A stretch of 64,000 nt of DNA, from assembly GCA_026826555.1 (NCBI GenBank), contig JAKSZT010000116.1, positions 2,657,305 to 2,721,304 on the forward strand, written 5' to 3'. Each line of letters opens with the position of its first letter. The stretch's first letter is position 1. Origin of the DNA: Tolypeutes matacus. Lineage: Eukaryota; Chordata; Mammalia; Cingulata; Chlamyphoridae. A program made the translations under genes and the position numbers. Under the pieces are notes generated by a model. The model saw only the letters and a program-made list of their open reading frames with translations, did not search any database and was not told where the DNA came from. Shown here one piece after another: positions 22,601 to 36,438 of this stretch.

Positions 22601-25600
22601 ATAGAGTTCAGAAGGTGATAAAGAGTGTCAGAAATGTTTACAAGATATTGTGGGGAAGAGGAATGGTTCATAAAAGTCAAGAACCAAATCCATCCAGCAA
22701 ATTGTACCGCCCTCCATTCTATACATGCGTGATTACAGCCTCCAACAAAGAAACGCAAAAGGAAGACCACTTTAGAGAAATAGGTAATTCCAAAACTTCA
22801 TATTTCTCTCTCACCACCCTCTTTCTCTTAATATATATTTGTACTGATAAATATCAGTCATACATGAATCCAAAAACATGAAATCTAGAGCAGAAATCAC
22901 AACATTTGAAAATAAAGACACATAACACCTTACAGTGGTCGTATGCACACATCTTCCAGGAGAATCTAGAATTGTGCTTCATTTTAAAAAATTGGCCAGT
23001 GCATTTCTGAAACATGACAAATAACTATTATCCATGGCTCAACTTGGGTATACAATTCCTGACATCCCCACAATTTTTAAAACAAATCTGTTTTATTGTG
23101 ACATATTAAACCAATATCTTTTTTATCCAATGTGTACATTCCCTGGTCCTTGGAATATTCAGAGTAGTATGCATTCATATCTTCACTCATTCTTAAAACT
23201 TTTCAATTACTCTATAAAAATTACAATAAATAAAGAAATACCAAAAGAATAAAGAAGAAATTATTCACTTCTCAATCCATTTGTTGACATTACATGCATA
23301 GATGTTTTTCTGGCTTTCCTTGAGCAATATTTTTTTGTTTATATATCAGTTTTACTGACATGTCATCCCATACTACATCATGTGGACCAAATTTACATTG
23401 AATGGCATTTTTAAAGCTGTTAATAAGGTCTTTATTTTAAAATTATGAACTGAAACAGATATTAGATTGAAAGAAAATGTTAATTTTAAAAGGGAGTGTA
23501 TTTAAATTGATAATTCAGAGGAGATCTTTTTCCATGATTTCACGAATGATTATTGAATGTTTAGAAGGCTTCAGGTTTTGTTTCAAGGAAACCATTCCTG
23601 GTTTTCTGCACATCATTTGGTTGTTCTAGTGTGCAGATAGATTGTGATGCAGGTATCCATATAAATATCTACTCCTATGACATATTTTAACTTTTTAGAA
23701 ATTATTGGAAATAAAATAAAACTCATTCTTACAAAGAAACAGAATCCATGTATACAGAAAAGAAAACACAGAAACTCAGAGAACAAATAGCTCCCAGCCT
23801 TCAAATTTCTCCTACAGTTTATAAAGTACCTTGCCAACACCCTGAAGAGAAAAAGAGACTTTTAGTGTCCACAAGGTGACAATGATGGACTCAAATGTTT
23901 ACAAGATATCATGGAGGAAAGGAATGGTTCATAAAAGTCAAGGACTAATTCATCCAGCAGAATGCACCACCCTCCATTCTATGCACGTGTTAATATAGAC
24001 TCCAACAATGAAGAAACACAAAAGGAAGACCACTTTAAAGAAATAGGTAATTCTAAAGCTTCGTATTGTCTCTCACCACGCTCTTTCTCTTAATATATAT
24101 ATATTTAGTGATGTATATCAATCATACATGAACATACATAAACCTGAAATCAAGAGCAGATATCACAACCTTATAAAATAAGAGGTATAACACTTTAGAA
24201 ATGTCCCATCTCCCATAGACAATTGAATAATGATTCATTTTTTAAAATTTGCCAGAGCATTTCTGAAACAAGAATAAAAACTATTATCCAGGTCTCAACT
24301 TGGGTGAACAATTCCTAAAATCCCCATGATTTTAAAACAAATCTGTTTTATTGAGACACATTAAATCAATATAATTTTTATCCAATCAGTACATTCTCTG
24401 GTCCTTGATATATTCATAGTGATGTGCATTCATCTCTCTAATCATTATTAAACCTTTTCAATAGCTCTATAATAATTATAATAAATAAAGAGAACCAGAA
24501 GAATAAAGAAGAAATTATTCAACTCTCAATCCATTTGTTGACACTGACATACATAGGTGTTTTTCTGACTGTTCTTGAACAACTGTGTTTTTTTATCTGT
24601 CCATTCTATTGATATGATATCCCATACTATATCATGTGGACAAAGTGAACAATGAATGACTTTTTTAAAGCTGTTGAAAAGGACTTTATTTTAAAATTTT
24701 GAACTGAAATGTACATTAGATGTAAAGAAAATGTTAATTTTTAAAGGGAGTTAGGTAAATCGATAATTCTGTGGGGATCTTTTTCCATTATTTCAAGTTT
24801 GTTTACTGAATGTTTAGAAGGTTCTGGATTTTGCTTCAAGGAAACCATACCTGGTTTTCTGGACATCATTGGGCTCTTCTCATGGGCAAAGAGATTGTTA
24901 TGCAGGAGTCCATATATAAATACCTGCTCTTATGATATATTTTAATTTTTTAAGAAAGTGTTGGAAATAAAATCAAACTCATTCTTACAAAGAAACAGAA
25001 TCCACATATACACAAATGAAAACCCATGAACGCATGGTATAAATAGCTCCCAGGCTCCAAATTTCTCCGATACCTTATGAGGGTCCCTGTGAACAATCAT
25101 AAGTGAAAAAGGTAATTGAACGGTACACAAGATGACAAAAACTCTCTCAAATGTTTACAAGATATCATGGGTGAGAGGAATGGTTCATAAAATTCAAGGA
25201 CCAAATCCATCTAGCACAGTGTACTTCCCTGCATTCTGTGCACGTGTGATTATAGCCTACAACAATGAAGAAACTAAATAGAAAGACCACTTCAGAGAAA
25301 TATGTAATTCCAAAGCTTCATCTTGTCTCTCACCTCCCTCTTTCTCTTAATATATATTTTTAGTGATGCATATCAATCATACATGAACCTACATAACCTT
25401 AAAGTCTAGAGCAGAAATCACATGTTAAGAAATAAAGGGGCATAACAACTTAAAAAGTCCTATCTCCAGCAGAAACTGAATTGTGGTTCATTTTTAAAAA
25501 TTGGCCAGAGCATCCTTGAAACACAACTAATAACTATTATCAATGAATAAACTTGTGTGTACATTCCCAGGAGTTTTAAAACAAATCTGTTTTATTGAGA

Positions 25601-28600
25601 CATATTAAACCAATATCTTTATTATCCAATGTGTATATTCCCTGGCCCTTTGTATATTCACAGTGGTGTGCATTCATATCTTCAATCATTATAAAACCTT
25701 TTCAATAGCTCTACAATAATTATAATTAATAACAAAAAAAACAGAAGAAATTATTAACCTCACAAACCATTTGTTGAAATGACATACATAAGTGTTTTCC
25801 TGGCTGTCCTTGAACAACTTTGGTTTTTTATCTATCAAATTTATTGATATCTTATCCCATAGTATATCATGTGGACAAAGTGAACAATGAATGGCTTTTT
25901 TAAAGTGTTGGAAAGGTCTTTATTTTAAAATTATGAACTGAACCAAATATTAGATTGAAAAAAAATGTTAATTTTAAAAGGGAGTATGTATAAATCGATA
26001 ATTTTGGGCTGATCTTTTTCCATGAATTCATGAATGTTTACTGAATATTGAGAAGACCCTGGATTTTGTTTCAATGAAACCATTCCTGATTCTCTGGACA
26101 TCATTGGGCTCTTCTCGAGTGCAGAGAGATTGTGATGCAGGTATCCATATAAAAATACCTGTTCTCATGACATATTATAATTAAAAATATATTTATTGGA
26201 AATAAAATCAAACTCATTCTTACAAGGAAGCAGAATCCACATATACACAAATGAAAACCCAGGTACTCAGGGTGCTAATAGCTCCCAGCCTCCAAATTTC
26301 TTCCATGGCTTATAAAGAACCTTGACAACACCCAGAAGAGAAAATAGGACTTGTAGGGTCCACCAGGTGACAAAGAGTGACTCAAATCTTTACAAGTTGT
26401 CATGTGCAAGAGGAAAGGTTCATAAAAGTCAAGGACCTAATCCATCAAGCAGAGTGTACCACCCTCTATTCTATGCACGTGTGATTATAACCTCCAACGA
26501 TGAAGAAACACAAAGGGAAGACCACAGTAGAGAAACAGGTAATTCCAAAGTTTCATATTTGTCTCTCACCACTCTCTTTCTCTTAATATATATTTTATTG
26601 GTGCATATCAATCATTCATGAACATTCATAAACTTGAAGTCAAGAGCAGAAATCATGACTTTAGAGAATAAAGCGGAATAACACCTTACAGTGAGCCAAT
26701 GTCCAGAAGAAACTGAATTGTAATTCATTTTTAAAAATTGGCAGAGCTTCTTTGAAACATGACTAATAACAATTATCCATGGTTGTGATTTGTGTGCAAT
26801 TCCTGACATCCCCTCGACTTTTAAATCAAATCTGTTTTATTGAGATATATTAAACCAATATCTTTTTAAACCAATATGTTCATTCCCTGGTCCATGGTAT
26901 ATTCACAGTGGTGTGCATTCATCTTTTCAATCACTATTAAACTTTTTTAATAGCTCTACAATAATTATATTAAAGAAAAACCAGGTGAATAAAGAAGAAG
27001 TTTTTCACTTCTCAATACATTTGTTGACAGTGATATACATAGGTGTTTTTCTGGCTGTCCTTGACCAACTTTTTTTGTTTATCTATCAGTTTTATTGATA
27101 TGTGATCACATACTACATCTTGTGGAAAATGTGAACAACGAATGACTTTTTTAAAGCTGTTGAAAAGGACTTTATTTTAAAATTATGAACTGAAATGGAT
27201 ATTAGACTGAAAAAAAGGTTAATTTTATAAGGGAGTGTAGGTAAATCGATAATAGTGAGGAGGACTTTTCCCATGATTTCATGATTGATTACTGAATGTT
27301 TAGCCGGCTCCAGATTTTGTTTCAAGGAAACCATTCTTGATTTTATGGACATCATTGTGTTGTTTTCGAGGGTAGAGTGTTTATGATGCAGCTATCATAT
27401 ATAAGTACCTGCTCTTATGGCATATTGTAGTTTTTCATAAAATATTGGAAATAACATCAAACTCATCCTTAAAGAAACAGAATCTACATATGCACAAATG
27501 AAAATCCAGGAAAAGAGAGTACAAATAGCTTCCAAACTCCAAATTTATCGTATGTCTTATGAAGGATCTTGCCAACATCCAGAAGAGGAAAAGGTATTTG
27601 TAGGGTCCACAAGTTGACAAAGGGTGACTCAAAGGTTTACAAGATATCATGGGGGAGAGGATTGGTTCATAAAATTCAAAGATCTAATCCATCAAGCAGA
27701 GAGTACTGCCCTCCATTCTAAGCAAATGTGATTATAGCCTCCAACAATCAAGGCACACAAATGGAAGACAACCTCAGAGGAATAGGTAATTCCAAAACTT
27801 CATATTTGTCTCTCAATACATTCTTTCTCTTAATATATAATTTTAGTGATGCATATCAAACATTCATGAACATACATAAACTTGAAGCCTAGAGCAGAAA
27901 TCACATTAGAAAATAAATGTCCATAACACATTACTGTGGTGCTATCTCCAGCAGAAACTTGAATTGCGATTCATTTTAAAAAATTGGTCAGAGCATTTCT
28001 GAAACATGACTAATAACTATTATTTATGGCTCCACTAGGGTGTACTACTTCTGGTATCCCAATGATTTTTAAAACAAATCCGTTTTATTGAGACTTATTA
28101 ATCCAATATCTTTTTTATTCAATGTGTACATTCCCTGTTACTTGTTTTTTCACAATGGTGTGCATTCATCTCTTCAATTATTATAAAACCTTTTCTATAG
28201 CTCTATATTAATTATAATACATAAGGAAATACCAGAAGAATAAAGAAGAAATTATTCACCTCTCAATCCATTTATTAACACTGACCAACAGAGGAATATT
28301 TCTAGCTGTTCTTGAAAAACTTTTTACTTTATCTATCAGTTTTATTGATATGTCATCCCATACTACATCATGTGGAGAAAGTGAACAATGAATGGCTTTT
28401 TTAAAGTTGTTAAAAAGGTCTTTATTTTAAAGTTTTGAACTGAAATGGATATTAGATTGAAAGAAAATGTTAACTTTAAAAGGGAGTGAACATAAATCAA
28501 TAATTCAAAAGTGATCTTTTTCCCTGATTTCAGGATTGTTTACTGAATGCTTAGAAGGCTCCAAATTTTGTTTCAAGGAAACCTTTCCTGATTTTCTGGA

Positions 28601-31600
28601 CATCATTGGGCTGTTCTCATGTGCATAGAGATTGTGATGTGGATATCCATATATAAAAACCTGCTCTTATGAATTATTGTAATATTTTGGAAAGTATTGG
28701 AAATAAAATCAAACTAATTCATACAAAGAAAGTGTATCCACATATACACAAATGAAAATCCAGGAATTCAGAGTACAAATAGCTCCCAGTCTCAAAATTT
28801 CTCCTATGGCTTATGAACGACCTTGCCAACACCCAGAAGAGAAAAGGGGATTTGTAGAGTTCACAAGATGAGAAAGAGTGACTCAAAGGTTTACAAGATA
28901 TCATGGGGGAGCAGAAAGGTTCATAAAAGTCATGGACCTAAACCATCAAGCAGAGTATGCCATCTTCCATTCTATGCAAGAGAGATTATTCTCTCCAGCA
29001 ATGAAGAAACCAAAAAGGAAGACCACTTTAGAGAAATAGGTAATTAAAGATGTGTATTTGCCTCTCACCACCCTCTTTCTCTTAATATATATATTAAGTG
29101 ATGCACATCAGTCATACATGAACATACATAAACTTGAATTCTAGAGCAGAAATCACAACATTAAAAAAGAAAGGGGCATAATATACAGTGCTCCCATCTC
29201 CAGCAAAACTTGCATTGTGATTTATTTTTTAAAATTAGCAAGGAATTTCTGAAACATGACTAGTAACTATTATTCATGGCTCAACTTGGTTGCACAATTC
29301 CTGACATCCCAACGATTTTTAAACAAATCTGTTTTATTGAGACATATTAAACCAATAACTTTTTTATCCATTGTCTACATTCCCTGGTCCTTGGTATATT
29401 AACAGTGGTGTGCATTCATCTCTTCAGTTATTATTAAGCATTTCAATAGCTATTTAATAACTTTTATAAATCAAGAAATACCAGAAGAATAAAGAAGAAA
29501 TTATGCACCTCTCAATCCATTTGCTGACACTGACATACCTAGGTGTTTTTCTGGCTGTCCGTGAACAAATTTTTTTGTTTATCTATCAGTTTTATTTATA
29601 TGTGATCCCATAAAAATGAGGACAAAGGGAACAATCAATTACTTTTTTAAAACTGTTGAAAATCTTTATTTTAAAATTATGAACTGAAACAGATATTAGA
29701 TTGAAAGAAAATTTTAATTTTAAAACGGTGTGTAGGTAAATTGATAATTCTGAGAACATCATTTTCCATGATTTCATGATTGTTTATGGAATGATTAGAA
29801 GACTCCAGATATTGTTTCAAGGAAAGCATTCCTGAATTTCTGGACATCATTGGGCTGTTCTCGATTGCAGAGAGATTGCAATGCAGGTATCCATATATAA
29901 ATATCTGCTCTTATAACATATTGTAATTTTTTACAAAATTTTAGAAATATAATCAAACTCATTATTACAAAGAAATAGTATCTACTTATACACATATGAA
30001 ATCTCAGGAACTCAGAGTACAAATATCTCCCAGAATTCAAATTTCTTCTAGGGCTTATGAAGGACATTGTCAACACCTAGAAGAGAAAAATGGACTTGTA
30101 GGGTCCACAAGGTGACAAAGAGTGACTCAAGTATTTAAAAGATATCACGGGGAGAGGAATGTTTCATAAAAGTCAACATCCTAATCCATCAAGAAGAGTG
30201 TACCGCCCGCAAAACAGTGCCTGTATGATTATAGGCTTCAGAAATGAAGAAACACAAAAGGTAGACCACTTTAAAGAAATAGGTAATTCCAAAGCTTCAT
30301 ATTTTCTCTCACCACCTTCTTTCTCTTAATAAATACATTTAGTGATACATATCCATCTTACATGAATATACATATTCTTGAAGTCTAGAGTTGAATTCAC
30401 AGCCTTAGAAAAAAAAAAGGGTGCATAACACCTTACAATGGTCCCAGCTCAAGCAGAAACAAAATTGTGATTCATTTTCAAAAATTGCCCAGAGCATTTC
30501 TGAAACACAACTAATAACTACTATCTATGGCACAACTTGTGTGCACAATTCCTGACATCCCTATGGCTTTTAAAACAAATGATTTATTGAGACATATTAA
30601 ACCAATTACTTTTTTATCCAATGTGTACATTCCCTGGTCCTTGGTATATTCACAGTGCTGGGAATTAATATCTTCAATCAGTATTGAACATTTTCAATAG
30701 CTCTATAATAATTATAATAAATAAAGAAATACCAGAAGAATAAAGAAAAACTTGTTCACCTCTCAAACCATTTGTTGGGACTGACATACATAGGTGTTTT
30801 TTTGGGTGGTCTTGAAAAACTTTTTTTGTTTATCTGCGTTTTATTCATCGGTGGTCTCATACAAGATTATAAGGATAAAGGAAACAATGAATGGTTTTTT
30901 AAAAGCTGTTGAAAATGTCATTATTTTAAAATTATGAACTGAAATGGATATTATATTGAAAGAAAATGTTAATTTTAAAAGGGAGTGTAGGTAAATCGGT
31001 AATTCAGAGGAGATCTTTTTCCATGATTTCACGATTGTTTTCTGAATGTTTTGAAGGCTCCAGGTTATATTTCCATTAAACCATTCCTGATTCTCTGGAC
31101 ATCATTGGGCTGTTCTTGAGGGCAGAGAAATTGTCATGCAGGGATCCATATATAAACAGCTGCTCTTTTGACATATTGCAATTTTTGAAAAAGTATTGGA
31201 AGTAAAATCAAACTCATTCTTACAAAGAAAGAGAATATACATATTCATAAATGAAAACCCGGGAACTCAGAGTACAAAGAGCTCCCAGCCTCAAAATTTC
31301 TCCTATATTTTATGAAGAACCTTGCCAACTCCCAGAAGAGAAAAAGGGACTTGTAGGGTCCACAAGGTGGCAATGAGTGCCTCAAATATTTGCAAATTAT
31401 AATGGGTGATTGGAAAGTTTCTTAAAAGTTTGGGAACTAATATATCAAGAGGAGTGTATTAAATGCTCATGTGATTTTAGACTCCAAAAATGAAGAAACA
31501 CAAAAAGAAGACCAGTTTAGAGAAAAAGGTAATTCCAAAGCTTCATATTTAGCTCTCACCACTCTTTCTCTTAATATATATATTTTAGTAATGCATATCA

Positions 31601-32212
31601 TTCATAAATGAACATAAATAATCTTGAACTCTTGAACAGAAATCAAAACCTTAGAAAATAACAACTTACAGTGGCCCCATACACACATCTCCAGCAAAGC
31701 ATGAATTGTGATTTATTTTTAAAATTGCCAAGAGCATTTATGAAACACTAATAATAACAATTATCCATGGCTCATCTTGGGTGTACAATTCATAACATCC
31801 ACAAGATTTTTAAAACAAATCTGTTTTATTGAGAAATATTAAACAAATATCTTTTTTATTCAATGTGTACATTCCCTGGTCCGTTGTATATTCACAGTGG
31901 TGTGCATTCATCTCTTCAATCATTATTAAACATTTTCAAAAGCTCTATAATAATTATTATAAATAAAGTAAAATTATTAGAATAAAGAAGAAATTATTCA
32001 CATCTCAATCCATTTGTTGTCACTGAAATTCATAGGTGATTTTCTAGCTGTCCTTGAACAACTTTTTTTTGTTTATCTATCAGTTTTATGTATATGTGAT
32101 CCCATACTACATCAAGTGGAAAAAGTGAACAATAAATGGCTCTTTTAAAGCAGTTGAAAAGGCCTTTATTTTAAAATTAAGAACTGAAAAAGGTATTAGA
32201 TTGAAAGAAAAT
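19653..32212 (+). repeat. Uninterrupted block of satellite-1 units
   Basis: This is the longest clean run of the array: ten consecutive anchors from 20,062 to 31,318 at 1235-1261-bp spacing, with no transposon inside. All units are the short form without the 1.58-kb extra segment. Small length changes are mostly in A/T runs and in the 'taatatata' microsatellite in the middle of the unit. The last unit breaks off in 'gaaagaaaatattaa', where satellite 2 takes over. Confidence 0.9.
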
Positions 32213-33865
32213 ATTAAACAAGTACTTTCCTTAATTTTTGAAAACTGAAGAACCACCTTCATTGACACAGTGGTAGGTAAAACCAGGGTGTTGGCATTGG
32301 TTGTAAGTGAAAACAAGTGAAAAAGTATCTTGCTTAGTTTTCCTAACTGAAGAAACTACTGCATTCAAAAGTATTAGGTAAAACCAGCATTTTGATATCA
32401 ATTTTAAGTAAAAACTAGTGCATAAAAGCCAATTATACAAGTAACTCCCTTAATTTTCAAAACTGAAGGACCTCCTGCATTCATAGAGCATTAGGTAATG
32501 TCACTGTTTTGGCATTGATTGTATATGAGAATAAATAACAGCAAATAACACAAGTATCTTGCCAAGAAATCATAACAGAATAACCCACTGCATTCACAGA
32601 ACATTTGGAAAATCCAGTGCTTTGATATTGATTGTAAGTGAAAGAAATGTACAGTAGGCAATTAAATGAGTAACTTGTATCATTTTCCAAACTGAAGAAC
32701 AACTTACATTCACAAAGTGTTAGGTAATACCAGTGTTTTTTCCTTGATTGTTACATCAAGTGCAAAGCAGCCACTTAAAGAAGTAACATGAATAGTTTTC
32801 ACAAGTGCAGAAACTCCTACATTCTCAAGTGTTAGATAAAACCACCATTTTTACATTGATTGTAAGTGAAAAGAAGTGTGTCACAGGAAATAAATCTAGT
32901 AACTTGCTTTGTTTTAAAAATTGAAGAACCACTTACATTCACAAAGCTAAAACCAGGGTTTTTTCATTGATTATAAATGAAAAGAAGTGTGTAGTATCCT
33001 ATGAAACAAGAACATTGCTTAATTTTTGAAAACTGAAGAAATTCCTTTATTCACAGTGTTAGGTAAAGCCAGGGTATTGATATTGGTTGTAAGTTAAAAC
33101 AAGTGCATAGCAGCAAATTAAAGCTTCTTAGACTTCAAAACTGAAGAAACTCCTGTGTCCCCAGAGCATTAGGTAAAAACAGTGTTTTGACATTGATTAT
33201 AAGTGAAAACAAGTATGTAGAATACAATTAAACAAGCAACTTTCTTAGTTTCCAAACCTGAAGGACTTCCTTCACTCACAGAACATTAGGTCATATAAGA
33301 TTTTTTATACTAAATGAAAGTGAAAACAAGGACATAACAGCCAATTAAAGAAATAAATTCTTAGTTTTCAGAACTGAAGAAACTACTGCATTAACAGAAT
33401 ATTAGGAACCACAGCTTATTTGCCATTGACTGTAAGTGAAAACAAGGGCATAACATTCATTAAATGAAGTAAATTGTTTGTTTTCCCAACCGAAGCATCT
33501 ACCTTATTCCAAGAGGATTAGGCAAACCAATTGTTTTGTCATTGATTGTAAGTGAAAACAAGTGCATAGCCCTCAATGATAAAGTGACTTCCTTAATTTT
33601 CATAACTTGAATAAATGACTGCATTCTTAGTGTATTAGGTAAAATGAGCATACTGACATTGAAAGTGAAAACAAGTATATAAAGTATATAAAGGCAATTA
33701 AACAAGTAACTTGCTCAGCTTTCAACACTGAAGAACCTACTGCTTTCACAGACCATTAGGTAAAACCAGTGTTTTTATATTTATTGTATGTGAAAACAAG
33801 TGCATAGCAGGCAATTAAAGAAGGACTTGCATGGTTTTCACAAGTGAAGGAATGACTATATTCAC
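32213..33865 (-). repeat. Satellite family 2, inverted block, left part (about 14 monomers)
   Basis: Monomers of about 117 bp are read on the minus strand relative to the large block at 38,958-61,430. On the plus strand each contains a version of 'ggtaaaaccagtgttttgac' then 'attgtaagtgaaaacaagtg'. The block starts directly at the satellite-1 boundary, where both families share 'attaa', and ends in mid-monomer at the L1-like insertion. Confidence 0.9.
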
Positions 33866-36438
33866 TGATTTTTTTTTTCATTTTTCTATTATCCCCAATT
33901 TTTTATTTTTATAATTTTTTATTTTATTGCATTTTGTTTCCAATTTTTTTCTTTTTTTCTTTTTATTATTTTTTATATTTTAAAAGATGCTTAGATTACA
34001 TAAATGTTACACAAAAATTACAGGGATTCCCATGTTCCCTACCTCCCACACCTCCCATAACATCCCACAAAATCATCTTTAATTAGTGTGGCTCATCTCC
34101 TGCAATTGATATACACATCCTGGGGCTTTGCCACTAAGCATGGACCATAGATCACATTGTAGAACACACTCTCTCCCACACAGATCTGCATGGTATATGC
34201 TGATGTAAAATGGCCTATATCTGTCATTGTAATGTCACTCAAGATAACTCTCAAGTCCTGAAAAAGCACCTGTATTACAACTGCTTTTCTCTTCCTTGCC
34301 CAAAAGTGTCCAGTGACCACTGGCTTCACCTCACCGTTGTAATTTCCCCAATTGCTTGAATCATAATATATCTACAACAGATTAGCATTACGTTCACTCT
34401 AGTCCATAGCTTTTCCCCAAATCCTGAGGAGTTTGGGATGGTGATGTCCACTCCACCTCCAAGTGAGAGGGGGCTTATATCTTATGGAAACAGTGGATGG
34501 GATTATCCTGACTGCAGCTTCAGGCTCTCTCCATTCCATGGGATGGCCGTTGTCCATCATCATCTCCTCACCAGGTGACTTGGGTAAGTCCATTGAGCTG
34601 TAGAGCAGGAGTTGCAGCTCCACTGAGATTCCAGGCACAGCTGGCACATAGGCAGGCCAGAGGCTCAAGTATCTGGAAGTACAACTACAAACTCCAGCCT
34701 CATATATAGGTTTGAGTAGAAGGGACTGATGGACAATGTGCAGGGAAGACATATTCTCTGTCCCTCTCAGGAGCACAGATTCCAAAGTAAAGCCCACTGA
34801 TAACATATCAATCTCTGAAGCTATCCCCCCTTATATAGGACCTGGGTGTCTCCAGAGCCCTCAGAATCATCCCCTCTTTGTGAATTTATATCCACTATGG
34901 TGTTCTATGAGATACTATTAAGGTGTGCATAAGTGTTAACTCTGGGATGACCTCCTGACTCTCTTTGAAGTCTCTTAGAAACATGAACTCATTTGTCTTT
35001 ACCTTTTCCCCCTTTTATTCAAGTTCTTTTTCCAGCCATATTGCCCGTTGGCACTTGGTATTAATCCCTCATTGCCAGGGATGCTCATCCCCATGAACCA
35101 TGTCCCATGTTGGGTGGAAGGTAATGCATTTATATGCTGAGTTTGTCTTTGAGAAAGGCCACATTTGAGCAAAAAGGAAGCTTTCCAGGGGCAATTCTTA
35201 GGCACCCAATAACAGTAGGTTAAGATTCAATTACAAGAACAGAGGCTTGTAAGGCTAGTCATCAATAACACGAACCCATCAGTGGACCATCCTCCCTTGC
35301 CAGACACTGCCCCTGCACTCAAGAGACTGTTGCTACTTTCTTGGAGAATGTGACAGAGCTCTCCAGGCTGGGAATTCAGTATTCCCTCATTTAATGAGTG
35401 ATTGTCTACCCACTGTGACCATGCCCCACCCCTTGATCATTTTAACAATTTTATATATCTTTCATGAATATTCTGGTGAAATTCCTCCCACGAAAGCCCC
35501 ATCCCAGACTCCCCCCACTTAGGATCCACCCCTGTCCCTTCTTTAACATTTCTGTGAGCCAAACTTTCCTTGAAATGAAGCCCATATAATAGCCAAATAC
35601 AAATAGGAAAATGAAATAATAATAAGTTTAAATATGAGATAAAATACAAGGGAACTTAAAAAAAAACATTAGAAATAAAATAAAATTAAAGGATTGTCAT
35701 ATTCAGAAAATGGGAACAAACAGAAAAATTTTTTTAAATTTTAAACATTTTTCCTTTTAACACTGCATTATCAGGTGTCCAGTCTGTACTGTGGCACCTG
35801 CTCCCTCTCATTCCTCAGTGTCTCCTGAATTTTCATTTAATTTTCAAAGAAGTTTCAGGTCACAGCAAAGGTACACACAGAATACTAGAGATTCCTATAT
35901 ACCCAACCTCCTTCCCCTTTCCTCTCCCCATATTAAAACCTTTTTTATGTGGATGGTAGCATTGTTACAACTGTTATAACTGATAGTGAAACATAGCTAC
36001 TAAAGATTGCCAATGGTTTACAATACAGTTTACAATTTAAATGGAACAGTTTAATAATTTTTGATGATATTTACCATGTCTTGTATCCATTACTGTAAGG
36101 TAATGAAAAACATTTCCCATGACCACTAAATATCCCCAGTTTAATATTTTCTGTTCCTTCCTCCCCATCCCCCTGGGACACATGACACTACCTTGTCTTG
36201 ACTCATTGGATGACAAGATCCATAGTTACATGCAATAAGATGTCTTGACATGCTGATTATCCTCTCCTATTAGGACCCACCCTTGCACCTAAAATACACT
36301 CACCTGTCTGTTCCTGAGTGAATCAGTCCTCCCAAAGATGAGGTCCATCTCCTTCCCATTCACTGTGTGGGTCTTCACTCCCCAACACAACACATTATGA
36401 CAGGATGAACACTCACACACTCCCCAGAAGCTTACTAC
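33866..36438 (-). mobile_element. L1-like composite insertion inside satellite 2
   Basis: A monomer is broken after 'tatattcac' and resumes at about 36,439 with 'acaattcttatgtatt'. The 2.57 kb between is non-satellite. The T-rich left end (33,869-33,960) is the A-rich tail of a minus-strand element. The part at 33,960-34,340 is the inverted match of the element at 1-445. A second 3'-end-like module lies at about 35,830-35,910 on the same strand, so either one element has a duplicated 3' region or an older copy was hit by a younger one. Several minus-strand frames of 68-135 codons occur but show no reverse transcriptase or nuclease motif, and I do not call them genes. L1 3' UTR identity is inferred from the tail and the dispersed copies. 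No clear target duplication was found. Confidence 0.65.

Larger units (their letters stand above)
446..32212 (+). repeat. Satellite family 1: about 1.25-kb tandem unit array, about 19 units
   Basis: The same unit recurs head to tail. Using the conserved stretch 'ccttgccaacacccagaag' as anchor, copies lie near 523, 3365, 4807, 8132, 9330, 10,553, 11,806, 13,056, 14,103, 20,062, 21,308, 22,566, 23,827, 25,083, 26,322, 27,568, 28,829, 30,064 and 31,318. Clean spacings are 1223-1261 bp. Larger gaps are explained by the insertions listed separately, and after subtracting them the 14,103 to 20,062 step is also one unit. Units are AT-rich, differ by scattered substitutions and small indels, and carry no long open frame. 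The many 60-90-codon frames come from the same few places in the unit and are broken differently in each copy, so I read the array as non-coding satellite. I do not recognise the family by name. The left end is probably outside the window; the right end joins satellite family 2 directly at about 32,212. Confidence 0.93.

Noticed and set aside
34399..34806. A 135-codon minus-strand frame in the L1-like composite
   Set aside because: No reverse transcriptase, endonuclease or RNA-binding motif is visible, and the region looks like 3' untranslated retroposon sequence.
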